Shown here: positions 1 to 10,578 of the stretch, piece by piece
Position numbering within the stretch: position 1 is the stretch's first letter
Layout of the letters: each line of letters starts with the position of its first letter
NCBI GenBank assembly: GCA_032988165.1
Contig: JANTQF010000345.1
Span: forward strand, 1-37,058
Source of the DNA: Emmonsiellopsis sp. PD_33
Lineage: Eukaryota; Ascomycota; Eurotiomycetes; Onygenales; Ajellomycetaceae
Reading direction: 5' to 3'
Length of the DNA stretch: 37,058 nucleotides
The notes under the pieces: generated by a model
Seen by the model: only the letters and a program-made list of their open reading frames with translations
Told to the model about the DNA's origin: nothing
The model's database searches: none
Translations under genes and position numbers: made by a program

Positions 1-197
1 CGAGGGGGCGGACGGCGGGGGTGGGGGGACGGGTGGTCGAGGGGGGGGTGGAGGGGGGGGTGGGGGGCGCGGGGGTGGGGGGGGGAGGGGGGTGGTGGCG
101 GGGGGGGTGGGGTTGGGGTGGGGAGAGGTGGGGGGAGGGGGGGGGGGGGGGGGTGTGGGGGCGAGGGGGGTGGGAGGGCGGTGGAATGGGGTCAATG
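1..197. other. G-rich low-complexity edge
   Basis: Almost pure G with scattered T, A and C on the + strand, which means pyrimidine/C-rich on the strand that carries the adjacent ILV3 gene. It lies where the last ILV3 intron should continue, because a splice donor sits at 214-208 on the minus strand. No coding signal is credible here even though one frame stays open through the G runs. It may be a sequencing or assembly artefact at a contig edge (poly-G is a known failure mode) or a true homopurine tract; the sequence alone cannot tell. Confidence 0.8.
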
Positions 198-214
198 TCA
201 GGGCTTGCACATAC

Positions 215-1808
215 CTGGCATACCAGGGCCACCCTTGGGTCCAGTATAGCGGATAACCACTACGGTCTTCTCGTCCTTTTTGATTTCGTTTCGCTCCAAC
301 GCGGCGGTAAAGTCGTCCTCGTGGTCGAAAACTTTGGCCTTTCCGGAGAATCTCATCCCCTCCTTACCAGTGATTTTGCCAACGCTTCCTTCGGGAGCAA
401 GGCTTCCTCGGAGGATTTGGATGTGTCCGGTCTTCTTGATGGGATTGCTCAGGGGGCGGATGATCTTTTGGTCGCTTGGGAAATCAGGCACATTTTCAAG
501 ATTCTTAGCGAGCGTCTGGCCGGTGACGGTCATTCCGGAACCATCAATAAGACCCTCCTTCAGAAGGAGTTTGAGGAGCGAAGGAGTACCACCAATGGCG
601 TGCAGGTCAGCCATGACGTACTTGCCAGAGGGCTTGAGGTCTGCAAGGAAAGGAATGCGGTCACTGACGGACTGGAAGTCGTCAATTGTGAGTTTAATGC
701 CAACCGAATCCGCAATGGCGATCAAATGAAGAACTGCGTTGGTAGAGCCACCGGTGATGTTGACAAGCACCATCGCGTTCTCAAAGGCTTGGCGAGTAAG
801 GATGTCAGACGGGCGGATGTCCTCTTTCAAGAGGGTCTTAATAGCTTCACCAGTAGCCAAGCATTCCGCATATTTGGCCTGGGACTCTGCTGGGTTAGAC
901 GACGAGCCTGGGAGACTCATGCCCATCACTTCAATGGCCGAAGCCATGGTGTTCGCCGTGTACATGCCACCACAGGCACCACCACCGGGACAAGCGTGTC
1001 TGATGATATCATATCGCTGGGTCTCATTGATTTCGCCGGTAATGAATTGACCGTAGGCTTGGAAGGCGGAGACAATATCAATATCGGCATTATTTTGGGT
1101 CGCGGCGCAGCCGGGCTTGATGGTTCCTCCATAAACCATCAAACTAGGGCGGTTTACTCGGCCCATAGCCATAATGACGCCAGGCATGTTCTTGTCGCAT
1201 CCGGGGATGCTGATATTGGCGTCATACCATTGGCCGCCCATCACAGTCTCGATCGAGTCTGCAATGAGATCCCGACTCTGCAGACTGTATCTCATACCGC
1301 TGGTTCCCATGCTAATAGCATCACTAACTCCAATAGTGTTGAATTGGTAGCCGATCAGTCCGGCCTTCTGCACACCTTCGCGCACACGGTTGTTCAAGTC
1401 GAGGAGGTGCATGTTGCAGGGGTTTCCGTTGTACCAGACGCTCGATATACCGACCTGGGCTTTCGACATATCCTCTGGGGTAAGGCCAGTGGCGTAGAGC
1501 ATGGCTTGCGACGCACCCTGGGAGATGGGCTGTGTGACATGTTGCGAGACGCTGTTGAGCTTCTTCTCTTTCGACGATTGGAGGGCGGAGGGGGTAGCCG
1601 AGAACGAGCGGCTATGGAGAGGTGTTAGCAACGATTGAGGGAGTACACAACGTCCATTGGCTTGAACATACATAGACGCAGGGCACAGCAGCTTTCTCAA
1701 TCCACCGGGCACCTGGCCCCGGGCTTGTAAACGCAGCATTGTGGTGGTCGGGAGAGGTATGACTGTATGGCCTGTGCGGAGACGGAGCACCAAAGCGGTG
1801 TCGCCCAA
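215..1808 (-). CDS. ILV3: Dihydroxy-acid dehydratase, mitochondrial (3' exon missing)
   Basis: Catalyses the third step of valine/isoleucine synthesis, dehydrating 2,3-dihydroxy-acids to 2-keto acids in mitochondria with an Fe-S cluster. The 531-codon exon shows the IlvD/Edd signatures: CNMH, GCDKNMPG and CPGGGACGGMYTANTM, whose cysteines would bind the cluster. The N-terminus is Arg/Ser/Ala-rich without acidic residues, as expected of a mitochondrial presequence. The frame allows a start at 1808, but the Met at 1739 (MLRLQARG) begins a more typical presequence and I favour it. The frame runs into GGPGMP and then meets a clean donor GTATGT at 214 on the minus strand. The usual continuation (about 75-80 residues, MLKP and onward) would be a further exon beyond the G-rich edge. 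The family call is very secure; the gene is truncated by the window or assembly. Confidence 0.95.
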
Positions 1809-2474
1809 GTTTGTAGATGAGAGCAGTGGTCAAGCAGGTAGGGGCCGGCGCAATTAGCCCTCTAAAAGACGTTGCAGCTTCACGGAGATACAGACAAACC
1901 AACCCGGCTCTGAAAAAACTCTGCCACAATTGGGATGTTGTCGTGATGTTGTCGAGCGAGGAGGAGAGCCCGGCCAAAATAAATGGATAGCTGGAGGGCC
2001 GATTTCGCAGCGCACGGACCAGGCTGCGGTGACCAAGCTCTGGCCAATTGCGGAAAGCGGAATGTCAGCGCAGAGATGCAAAAATATTAGCAATGTCCGT
2101 AATTAATTGTCGACGGCTGCTTCTATTGATTAATTCGTGCTTCCGGCTAATTTAGTTATATATACACATCATGCTCCAAACACGGCAACTTTTATTATTT
2201 ACACGAACACGAAATAGATAGGCGCAAACATGCAGATGGTCGGGAAACTCGGCTTCATCCCTGTCGTACTAATACCCCCCCATTCCGCCTTCGTTACGGG
2301 TATGCACCGGACAACAGCGCCCAAGTCAGGGAGCGGAGCTGGTAGTCAAGTCGTTAAAGTAGTATCGGTGTCGTTATGGCGTCAAATACAAAAGGGAACA
2401 ACAAAAGCACAACGATATAGGAAACCAGGGAAAGGAAAAATGGAAGTGGAGTAAAGCGGAACACTCATCTCTCT
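1809..2474. other. Intergenic, ILV3 promoter side
   Basis: Holds the upstream region of ILV3 (reading leftward) and the 3' flank of the kinase gene. A TATA-like stretch (tatatataca on the + strand) lies at about 2158-2168 within AT-rich DNA. The short open frames here have no recognisable content. I did not find a convincing Gcn4-type TGACTC site by eye. Confidence 0.5.
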
Positions 2475-4722
2475 TCAAGGAACTTCGATATCCCCCCGTC
2501 TTAGGCCTTCGGGAACGTTGATGGCATCCTTGACCCAAGGCATTTCCGAAACCTCGTCTAGCGTTATCCGTCGGCTGCTTCTTCGCAGCAAGCCGTCAAC
2601 GCAAGCTCGCGCTCCCTCTCTTCCCTCGCCTTTAACTGGGTCCCAGTCACCCTCTTCATCCGCAAATCTGCACCACGCCCATTCGCAGCGGGCGATGCGA
2701 TGTTGGGTTCGCGATCGTAGCTTAGCCGGGTCGCCTCTTGCTCCGGGCAACGGGTCGAACGGAAGTCGGCTTTCCATGATTGCGTATAGAAGGACACCCA
2801 TCGCCCACGCATCGGTTGATCGGCCATCGTAAGGCTGGCCCATGAGGATTTCTGGAGCAGCATAATCCTCACTGCCGCACCTGGTATGGAGCAAAGGACT
2901 TTCTGGGGGTGCGGGAATGCGTCTGGATAGGCCGAGATCGCTGAGCACTACAAGGGCGCGCGGATACGTTTGCCAGTCAGAAACCTCCTGTATAACCGAC
3001 GCGGGGATGTTGACAAGCACGTCTATAGATGAATTATTAGCGGCAGACCCTAAATAAAGCAGCAGTGACAAAGCATGGATGGGGTTTAAGGTGAATAGCA
3101 TCAGGAATAGCTCAGCGGGTAGCTGTACTCTCAAGTTTGATATCGCGGTGGACAATAAAATTCTCGTGTAGATATCGGACCGCAGCGACGAGCTCTGCAA
3201 ATAATCTGCGAATGACTGGCTGTGCCAGTGGCGACGGCCCCCGGCTCGCAAACTCGAATAGATCTCCACCAGGGCAGTAATCCAAAACCAGTAACGCTCT
3301 CTTTTTGTCACTACCAAATGCCTTCAGCTGTACTAGTGATGGGTGATTGAGAGATTTGAGAATCTCAACTTCTCGGCGCAAGGAGACTTCGACTCTTTCC
3401 TCGTCTGCTCCTCCGGCTGGTCCATATTCAACCACCTTGACAGCCACCAAACGTGGAGGCATGGACTGGTCTTGCAGGTCATCCCTCACGGCGAGGACCA
3501 CCTGGCTGAAGGTTCCTTGGCCTAGCTTGCGCAGCCTTCGATATCTACGGGGCTGCTGCGTTCTAATCGATTTGACACAGTATGTTGGATCCTGAGGTAG
3601 GGGCGCGACTAACACCGGAACTTGATCGTTGTCGCTGCCATCATATTCACTCCGTGTGCTGAGTGGGGGGGTTGGAGGGCGTCCAGTCGGTAGCGTTATC
3701 CCGCGTTGAACGGCCAAATACTCCTCGCGATGCATCTTACTTTGTCCCCGTAGGTCATGTGCAGGAGTCCTGAGGTTACCAGACCCCGTCAAGGTAGACT
3801 TGCAGTGGGGAGATGGTTGAACGGCATCAGGAAGATATTCACTCAGGCTTCGATTTCGAGTATGTGTATTCTTTCGAGCCGTCTCTGAGGCAGGTTCTGA
3901 CATGGATGGTATAACCTCATTGCTAGGGGGAACCAGTCCGCCCGAGACATGTCGCCGGCCTGATGAGGACCTGGAGCCATCTGAGGATCCAATCCTACGA
4001 ATGCTAAATGTAGATCTACTCCTCGAGGCAGTTGATGGCGTGCGGGATGGAGATTGGCTAATTGCGGATTTCCAGGGTGAGGAACCGAGCATTATAGGAG
4101 AAGGGAGCGGGGTTATGTCCGTGAGAGCTGCGAGCTGGGGCGAAGAGAAGACAGAACTCGGGGAAATCGACCCAGCGCATGAGTGCGCCGCGGCGAGAGC
4201 AGTTCGTATACTTGGCGCGCGCCGTGGCAGACTGGTGGAGGATGCGCTTGCGCGAAGATTCTGGTCGTTATTTCGGGAGTCGTCAGCGTACACAGCGGGG
4301 TGTATTGTCGGGAGATCAGTGCATATCTGCAGAGACGGGGTGCGGGGTATCGGGATGGGTTCAGGTGGGCGGGAGTGATGGGAGGCGGCGGGATTACCCG
4401 CTGGAGGGAATATCTCCCCCGTGGGTTGCGTAAACGTGTATTCGTTTCCATTATTGCCAAGAGAGTCCTGTCCCGGGCGGCCCGGGCGCATATCAACTCT
4501 CATAGAAGTATGGCTGGATCGTTCCGTGGGGCGGGTAGAGCTGTGGGCGGCAGTCGAAGGGCGAACACCGGACGAAAACCGTGGCGTCTGAGCAGCATCG
4601 TTGGGCTCAGAGTCCATAGGGAACAGCGTGTCGGGACCAAACTCATCTTGGCGGCGTCGCGAGTCTACCATCGAGAGTGGAAGACGGTGCATTGGCCTGT
4701 GGTAGACGCCCGGAGCGCCCAA
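2475..4722 (-). CDS. Ser/Thr protein kinase with long disordered N-terminus
   Basis: Two exons, 4722-3129 and 3022-2475, joined by a 106-bp intron (donor GTACAG at 3128, acceptor CTATAG at 3023). The junction restores the catalytic loop as HRDIKLEN followed by VLVNIP. The product is 713 aa. Residues 1 to about 390 are Ser/Pro/Arg-rich and look disordered. The kinase domain follows: glycine loop LGQGTFSQV, lysine in VAVKVVEYG, HRDIKLEN, DLG in place of DFG, and an activation segment ending RCGSEDYAAPEILMG. It is an active-looking fungal kinase. The RCGSEDY and PYDGR motifs recall the budding-yeast YPL150W/Prr1-like group, but I do not assign an orthologue. The substrate is unknown. Starts at Met11 or Met17 are also possible. 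Transcribed in the same direction as ILV3 but as a separate gene. Confidence 0.88.
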
Positions 4723-5289
4723 AGAGCAGGTCGGGGGCGGAAGATAGAAGGAGGTCTGGGCGGGGTATGTAGTGCGACGGCTTGATAATCGCCGGCGTAA
4801 CGAGGCGCAAACAACTCATATGGGGGGCGGCGCCGTCCGTGCAACCGGAGAGCAACGGGGATGTTGCGGATGGGAGGTCGAGCAGCGATGGGGTGAGGAC
4901 TTGAGGTTGTCGACCCGGGCTCGCGACGACCGGAAATCCCCAAAGCGGCAGGCCGGGAGTCGGGCGGGCAGGCTCGGCCAATCACATGAGCAGGCGCCGC
5001 GCTGGACGTCATGATTGGGTAGCCGCTAGTCCGGGACAGGCTAGCGTGCGCAGTGGGACACAAAGAACCTAACCCCTTCTGGTCCTAGCGCAGCCGGCCC
5101 GCCAACCCTGATGTATCAAACTGAATAGGTAGCACATATCCGCTTATCGTTAACATCAGGACAACCAGAATATATCCAGAGTGAAATCCATGCCTGAACG
5201 AAAACAATCCTCCTAGTTTCCTCCACCTGTAACCCAGGTCCAGGTCTTTACTTCTTCACTGCATCATTTTCGGCTCGTTTGATTGTACT
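4723..5289. other. Intergenic, kinase upstream region
   Basis: GC-rich up to about 5060, then more AT-rich. The frames crossing it are antisense or fortuitous. No gene seen. Confidence 0.5.
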
Positions 5290-6245
5290 GGCGTTTGCTG
5301 CCTCAACCATCATCTGCCATTCCCATTTATGATGAGGTCTATTGGAAATTTCTTGATGAACGGTACTTTGGGCCTCTGGGCTCCCTTGATGATTGGCTCT
5401 CCCTATTGACACTAGACGAACGGCACGAGATGGAGGGATTCAAGTTTGTTTAGGCAAAGATGCAACAGGTAGAGGAAAGGAGGTTGGATGAACATCAAAC
5501 GTTTGACGAAGTTTTTGACCTGTAGTTAAAAACACATCCTCGATCTATTATGATATGTCTGGAAAGTTGACGGACACTATACCAGCTTTTATCGTCGTGT
5601 CGCTTCAGAGCAGCTCCGCCGATACCAAGGATTTCTACCTACATTAATCTCTGATCATCCGTCCCTCATAGCCCTTCAGCAAGAATTTCGAATACCGTTT
5701 GGGCCTGCTACCGCACAAGCTCCCGCCGTACCAGTTGGTTCATGTTGCCAACTCTCGACAGCGATCTGTTGACAGGAGAGATCGGCTTGGTGGTCGAACG
5801 TTGGTTTATGAAATAGCGGATCCCGACATTGATCATCGTCGAAGCCGCCGATTTTTTGGGTTGAGTTTGGGAGCCGTCGTTTTTTGGCACACACATCGGT
5901 GGCTTTATCTTCATCGCACAATCTGACGGATAACTCCATTTCAGGCGCTCATTGATCGATGCAGTTTTTTATCAGCCATTTACACGCCGGACATGGCTAT
6001 GAAGGCCGAACTGGGGAGAACGGTGAGGATGAAGTCCTAGAAACAGTCGAAATTGCCTGGGAACATGGGCACCCTCCTCTACAACGGTTTGAACCCATTG
6101 CAAGCAGGGCAGACTATCCGATGCGGCCCGACTTGTGTTCCAGGCCAATGGCGATGCAGCTCTTTAAACCTGGCAAGGCTGCGCGAGGCGGTGCGGGATA
6201 GCTCGTTCGCCGCCCCCAGGGCTGAGTGAAAGGCATTTATTAATG
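5290..6245 (+). pseudogene. Decayed gene relic of unknown family
   Basis: On the + strand several stretches read like protein but are broken by stops and frame changes. One frame gives YWKFLDERYFGPLGSLDDWL then LSLLTLDERHEMEGFKF; after a stop comes EERRLDEHQTFDEVFDL; in another frame comes LRRYQGFLPTLISDHPSL then IALQQEFRIPFGPAT; near 6130-6200 one reads CVPGQWRCSSLNLARLREAV. No single set of introns repairs all the breaks. I do not recognise the family. Part of it (5461-5708) is repeated in decayed form beyond the NLR gene. It could be the remains of a gene once adjacent to, or duplicated with, the NLR locus. Confidence 0.45.
5461..5708 (+). repeat. Left copy of decayed direct repeat flanking the NLR gene
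   Basis: Matches 8876-9054 in the same orientation. Shared blocks include agaggaaaggaggttg, tttgacgaagtttttg, catcctcgat and tctggaaa/cctggaaa, followed in both by a cat/cct-cccct-c-tagcc block and an ata-tgtttggcc block. This copy has about 65-70 bases that the right copy lacks, plus the extra codons after aggttgga. Most substitutions I can align are transitions. Confidence 0.75.
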
Positions 6246-6359
6246 GAGGCCCCCATAACCTCGATATTAAGTGCTCTCACACTTTCATGAAAAATTTCTT
6301 GACGTTGGTTGTTAGAGTCTGATATCTTCGGTAACTACTACTAGTAGTCATCAACGAGA

Positions 6360-8604
6360 ATGGGGTCAACAGCATCACCTCATGCAAGGCTCGTATTTAA
6401 GAATGCGTTCGAGAGATTCACGTCCACTATCGCGGGCAACAATCCGACGATTGTCAGTACCCTCAACGCGTCAACATTAACAGACGTGTACGATGCGGTC
6501 AAAACCCTTGAAGAGGAGCTCGCCCAGAGACGATCTCTTAAAAATATGCGCCGCCTCCAGCCGTTGTTTGATGGCCTGCGGAGGTATTCCAAAGCCGTGG
6601 AAGTGCTCTGCAACGGGACACCGTATGTTTCGTGGATTTGGGTAGGTCGAAGGATTTGGTGCAGTCCTGTGTTCGATCTCTGTACTAACATTGTCGTAGG
6701 CGCCTGTCACATTAATCCTGCGTGTTCGTCTATGGTACCAGTACTTCCCTGGTAATTTGACATACATTTAAAGCTCGCTCTGATATGTCCAGCTTTAGCT
6801 CGCATCGGACCACGAGAATGCAATCGACAAACTTATTGCTACCTACAGCACCATCGGAGAGGTACTTCCCCGGTTTAACCGGTTGGGCACAGTGCTCCGT
6901 GATTCAGACTTTCAGGAAGCCCTAGCCGTTGTTTACTCGGATATACTAGAGTTCCACGAAGAAGCATACAAGTTCTTCCAAAAGTCAGGTACATTCACCT
7001 ACCCGTCCACGGTTAATATCCGCCGAACTGACAAAACAACTTATAGGATGGAAGATATTCTTTAGTACTCTTTGGGCTAGGTTCGACCGTCGATTCAAAA
7101 CTATTCTTGAAAGTCTTGCAAAACACAGTGAAATGATTGACAAAGAAGCGAATTCAATTGATATAGCACGAGCTCAGGAATGGAGAGAAAAAGCAGCGGA
7201 AGAGATGCGAAAGCAGGAAGAAGCACGTTCACACACACAATTTAACGCTGTCCTAGCATGGCTCGATGTGAAAGACTACGAACAAGAGGAGGAACTGGAC
7301 TGGCACTCAAGCTTGTGTCATAATGGCTCCTGCGATTGGATTCAAAATCATTCGACCATAAAGCCATGGTTATGCCCAGGAGACCAAAACTTAATCTTGT
7401 GGATAAAGGGGAAGCCTGGTGCTGGTTGGTTTTCCGTTCGATTGTTGACAGCGAGTACGACCTCTGATACTGATTGTGCAACAGGAAAAAGCGTGTTGGC
7501 ATCTGTCATGGTGCGATCGCTTGAAAACGACCCTGTCTTTACCGTTTTGTATTACTTTTGCAGTTATTACTCCACCCAGAACAACAAAAGTAGCCATATC
7601 TTGCGATCCCTGACCGCCCAGATTCTTCGCCGTAACGTGGACCTTTCGTCGTATGTATACGACGAATACATCAAAAACGGGCTGAGTCCCTCTCTACGAC
7701 AGTTGAAGAGGCTTCTGCCCGTCCTATTGTTGGCTGTGAAGCACGTGCGGCTAGTTATTGATGGAATTGACGAATTCCCAGAAAAAGACCAGAAGCAGAT
7801 CATTAGTGACCTTATCCCTTTGGCATGCGTGGCTGCAACCGGAGCAGAGTGCAAGCTACTCTTTTCCAGCAGAGACATCCAGCCCATTTCTAGGACTCTG
7901 GCCAGACAGCGAACGGTGTCTCTCAGTGACGAACGTAAGGCGATAGATGGAGCCATAAAATCTTTCATTCGTGATAACTTGACGGATGCCACGCCGCATT
8001 TCAGGGGGAAAGGCCTCGAGAGTATTATTGACACCGTCGAAGAGGAGCTAATCCAGAAAGCTAATGGTATGTATCTGTGGACCCGGTTGGTTCTTCGGAT
8101 GCTTGAGAATGTCCATACTGCCAGGGACCTTCTCCAAGCCGTGAGATCACTACCAACTGATCTGAAGAAACTGTAAGCCCCCCCCGGCTTGCCCCTTGCT
8201 CGAACTTAAGTACTAACATGCTACTCTTAAGCTACGAGAGAATCGTTTCTTTTATCAGCCATCAATATGATCCCTGCGATCAGGAAAAGGCAATCCGCAT
8301 TTTCAGATGGTTATCGCTAGCTGAAAGACCGCTTCGGAAACATGAACTCCTAGATGCAGCGAGCTTACATACAGCGAACACATGCCTGAATGAGGAGACG
8401 AGGGTCTGGGAGAATGTCATCGATCTCTGTAAACCCTTGGTCGAGGAGATGCCGAATGGGACGATTGTGTTTATACACTTCACCGTGAAAGAGTTAGCCT
8501 ACAACCCTGATATTCTTGAGGAATTCGACTTTGATTCATTCCTCGCCAATAACCGCAACAATATTGCGCCTGAGGACGCTTTGATTAAGTGGCGAGAAGA
8601 GTAG
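6360..8604 (+). CDS. NLR-like DUF7708-NACHT protein, short form
   Basis: A STAND NTPase of the type linked in fungi to non-self recognition and regulated cell death. Exons: 6360-6641, 6700-6723, 6799-6988, 7047-7424, 7485-8172, 8232-8604; total 1,935 nt, 644 aa, phases all agree. The N-terminal half matches the fungal domain often called DUF7708 (VEVLCNGTPYVSWIW, LASDHENAIDKLI, VVYSDILEFHEEAYKFF, WKIFFSTLW). A linker (AWLDVKDYEQEEELD) leads to a NACHT with Walker A GKPGAGKS near residue 287 and Walker B LVIDGIDEF near 380. After FIHFTVKE the protein ends within about 35 residues, so the ankyrin or WD repeats normally found downstream are missing. The second exon is only 24 nt. The 60-bp intron at 7425-7484 splits the P-loop and keeps the frame. 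The donor of intron 2 (GTTCGT) is weak. Family call firm, exact exon ends fairly firm. Confidence 0.85.
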
Positions 8605-9410
8605 TAGTGTAAGAAACCGGGAACGTGACCATGGTGCCTGACTATCTGGTTCTGCCAGCAGCTACACTGGGAGCTTAATATAACATTGTGAGTCAGATAT
8701 GCTGGAAGGCGGAAGATTATAAGGCTGCATATGACAATATTTCAGTTTCAGTAGTCTTAATAACCCTGGGGTTGTTAATGCTAAGAAACCTTCTTCTTCT
8801 TCGTCCTCGTCTTCTTCTTCTGAGAGTGAGAAAAGGGATATTACCATTTTGCTGTTCACCCGAAATTTTTTTATTTATGCGGCAGATAGAGGAAAGGAGG
8901 TTGAATTTGACGAAGTTTTTGGCTTGTATTTAAAAATGCATCCTCGATCCATTACGATATGCCTGGAAAATTGACGGGCAGCATCCTGATCACCCTTCCC
9001 TCGTAGCCATGGGTCGCTTCAACCAGAATTCCTAATACTGTTTGGCCCTGAGGCCCCCTGAATTTCTCGCTCCGCTCTCCCCTGGGTCTCACAATTTAAT
9101 CAGCTACTATCATTTTATATTTTCCCCAAGTTTCATTTGCCCCAATCTTACCCTATATCCGTTTTATTTTCTCCCTTCTTTCATTTTTTTTATTGCCCTT
9201 TGTTGATCTGACTGGTAAACCTATGTTTACTTAGAAGCATAAATAGCAGTGAGAACCCCCTTTCATTTCGTATATACATTTACTATACACCGATCGTTTG
9301 CACGTCCGTTGTATATATGGATATCCAATGATATAAGAAGTAGGTAGTCAATGCAAGGCCAATATCAAATTGTTGTAGCCTAAAAATCCTCGCACACGCT
9401 TTCCATAACA
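8605..9410. other. Intergenic with right repeat copy
   Basis: Contains the right copy of the flanking repeat (8876-9054), a ttc/tcc-rich microsatellite at about 8788-8822 and a T/C-rich stretch from 9060 to 9200. No intact gene seen. Confidence 0.55.
8876..9054 (+). repeat. Right copy of decayed direct repeat flanking the NLR gene
   Basis: Second copy of the sequence at 5461-5708, same orientation. Its first block reads QIEERRL then EFDEVFGLYLKMHPRSI. Here that piece is uninterrupted where the left copy has a stop (tag against tat), so the two copies have decayed independently. It stops resembling the left copy at about 9054. Confidence 0.75.
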
Positions 9411-10578
9411 CTAATGATATCTCCCAAGTCCATCTACGACATTCATAGACGACCTAGTTTTCATTCTCCCCTCGTCCTTGCTCGGCCGGATCACTCTCCC
9501 GTTTTGTACCTGACTCCAGTCAAAGTCGTCGGGTATTGGAATACAACCCTCAAGTTCCATATTGATTTTCCCGTCGTCTACCAAGTCATCCACCTCCCCA
9601 TCGAACGTATAGAAGGTTTCTTGCTTCGTAGTGGAATCTTTGGGGACTGTCTCTTGCTCTTTTTTGGAGGCTATAAGGGTTGTTTCCTACAGGGCTAGTC
9701 AGCTAGTTCAAGCATATTTATATCGATTAAACACTTACATGACAAACAAGTGCCATTTTAGTCTTATCTCCTACAAGGGTTTTCATCAGGATCGCAAAAT
9801 CTTCCTGGCTGCAAAGCCCTTCCCAGCCCTCGAGGGACCTCAGCTCCATATCGTCCTTGTCCTTCTCTGCTATTTTGTAACCCCAGACCTTAGTGTCGCA
9901 ACCCGATTTTTTGGCAAGTCCCGGAAAGGTTGCATTGTCTTGCTCTGCCCCTTGTGGAACGTCTTTATCGGGTGTTGTCTCAACTGCCGTTTGCAGTGTG
10001 TCCTGGTATGCGTACATCGCCAGTCCGTGCGTAAGCATACAGTCTTCAAAGTCTTCAAACTCGCATGATTGGGGTAGATAAATATCTATCGCCATCCATT
10101 CACCGGGTAAGAGATCAGACATGACGCGGAACTGGATCCTTGAAGACGGAACACATCTCCCCGTGGCCTCGTCGAGGCGTGCAAGCTTCTTATATGCATC
10201 TGTCGCTGCACCGGTTGTGAGATCGTCCACCTCCTGCTTCGAAACCCCAGCCTCTGCCAGTCGTCGATCTATTTCTTTTATAGCCGCTGGGATGAGTTTT
10301 TTGTGCTCCTTGATCATCTTCTTGATGTATTTTTTATGTTCTTCGTAAATAGCTTCTTCCTTGATCGCAGTGCTGAGGTCCAGTTCCGGGTGAATTTGCT
10401 GTTTGACATAGATTGGCCCCCTGGAATGCTGCTCTGGGATAGGGGGGTCGAATATGTGTTTTGGATCCCATTCAGCAGACCAGCCGAGCTTCTTGCGATA
10501 AATCCCGTCGTGCCGAAGCCACTCGACCATGTCGTTGGCTGTTGCCTTCTTCAACTTCCCTGCTGCCGTCATTTGCAT
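9411..10578 (-). CDS. Hypothetical protein, two exons
   Basis: Exons 10578-9739 and 9686-9411 are joined by a 52-bp intron with perfect donor GTAAGT at 9738 and acceptor CCTGTAG at 9687, phase 0. The product is 371 aa. I do not recognise the family. Residues 10-70 hold a compact stretch (MVEWLRHDGIYRKKLGWSAE), followed by a lysine/glutamate-rich helix that is probably coiled (YEEHKKYIKKMIKEHKKLIP), then a hydrophobic segment (LLPGEWMAIDIYLPQSCEFE) and an acidic C-terminal third with DDFDWSQVQNGRVIRPS. No signal peptide or membrane segment. The Met at 10578 is the first in a frame that remains open slightly upstream, so a 5' exon cannot be excluded. It sits beside the NLR island, but nothing links the two in function. 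Confidence 0.75.

Noticed and set aside
21..1628. A 535-codon + strand frame spanning the G-rich edge and antisense to ILV3
   Set aside because: It is the mirror of a strongly conserved gene on the other strand, and its N-terminus is an artefact of G runs.
8662..8859. Minus-strand acidic frame (EEEDEDEEEEG)
   Set aside because: The acidic run is just the translation of a ttc/tcc microsatellite next to the decayed repeat.
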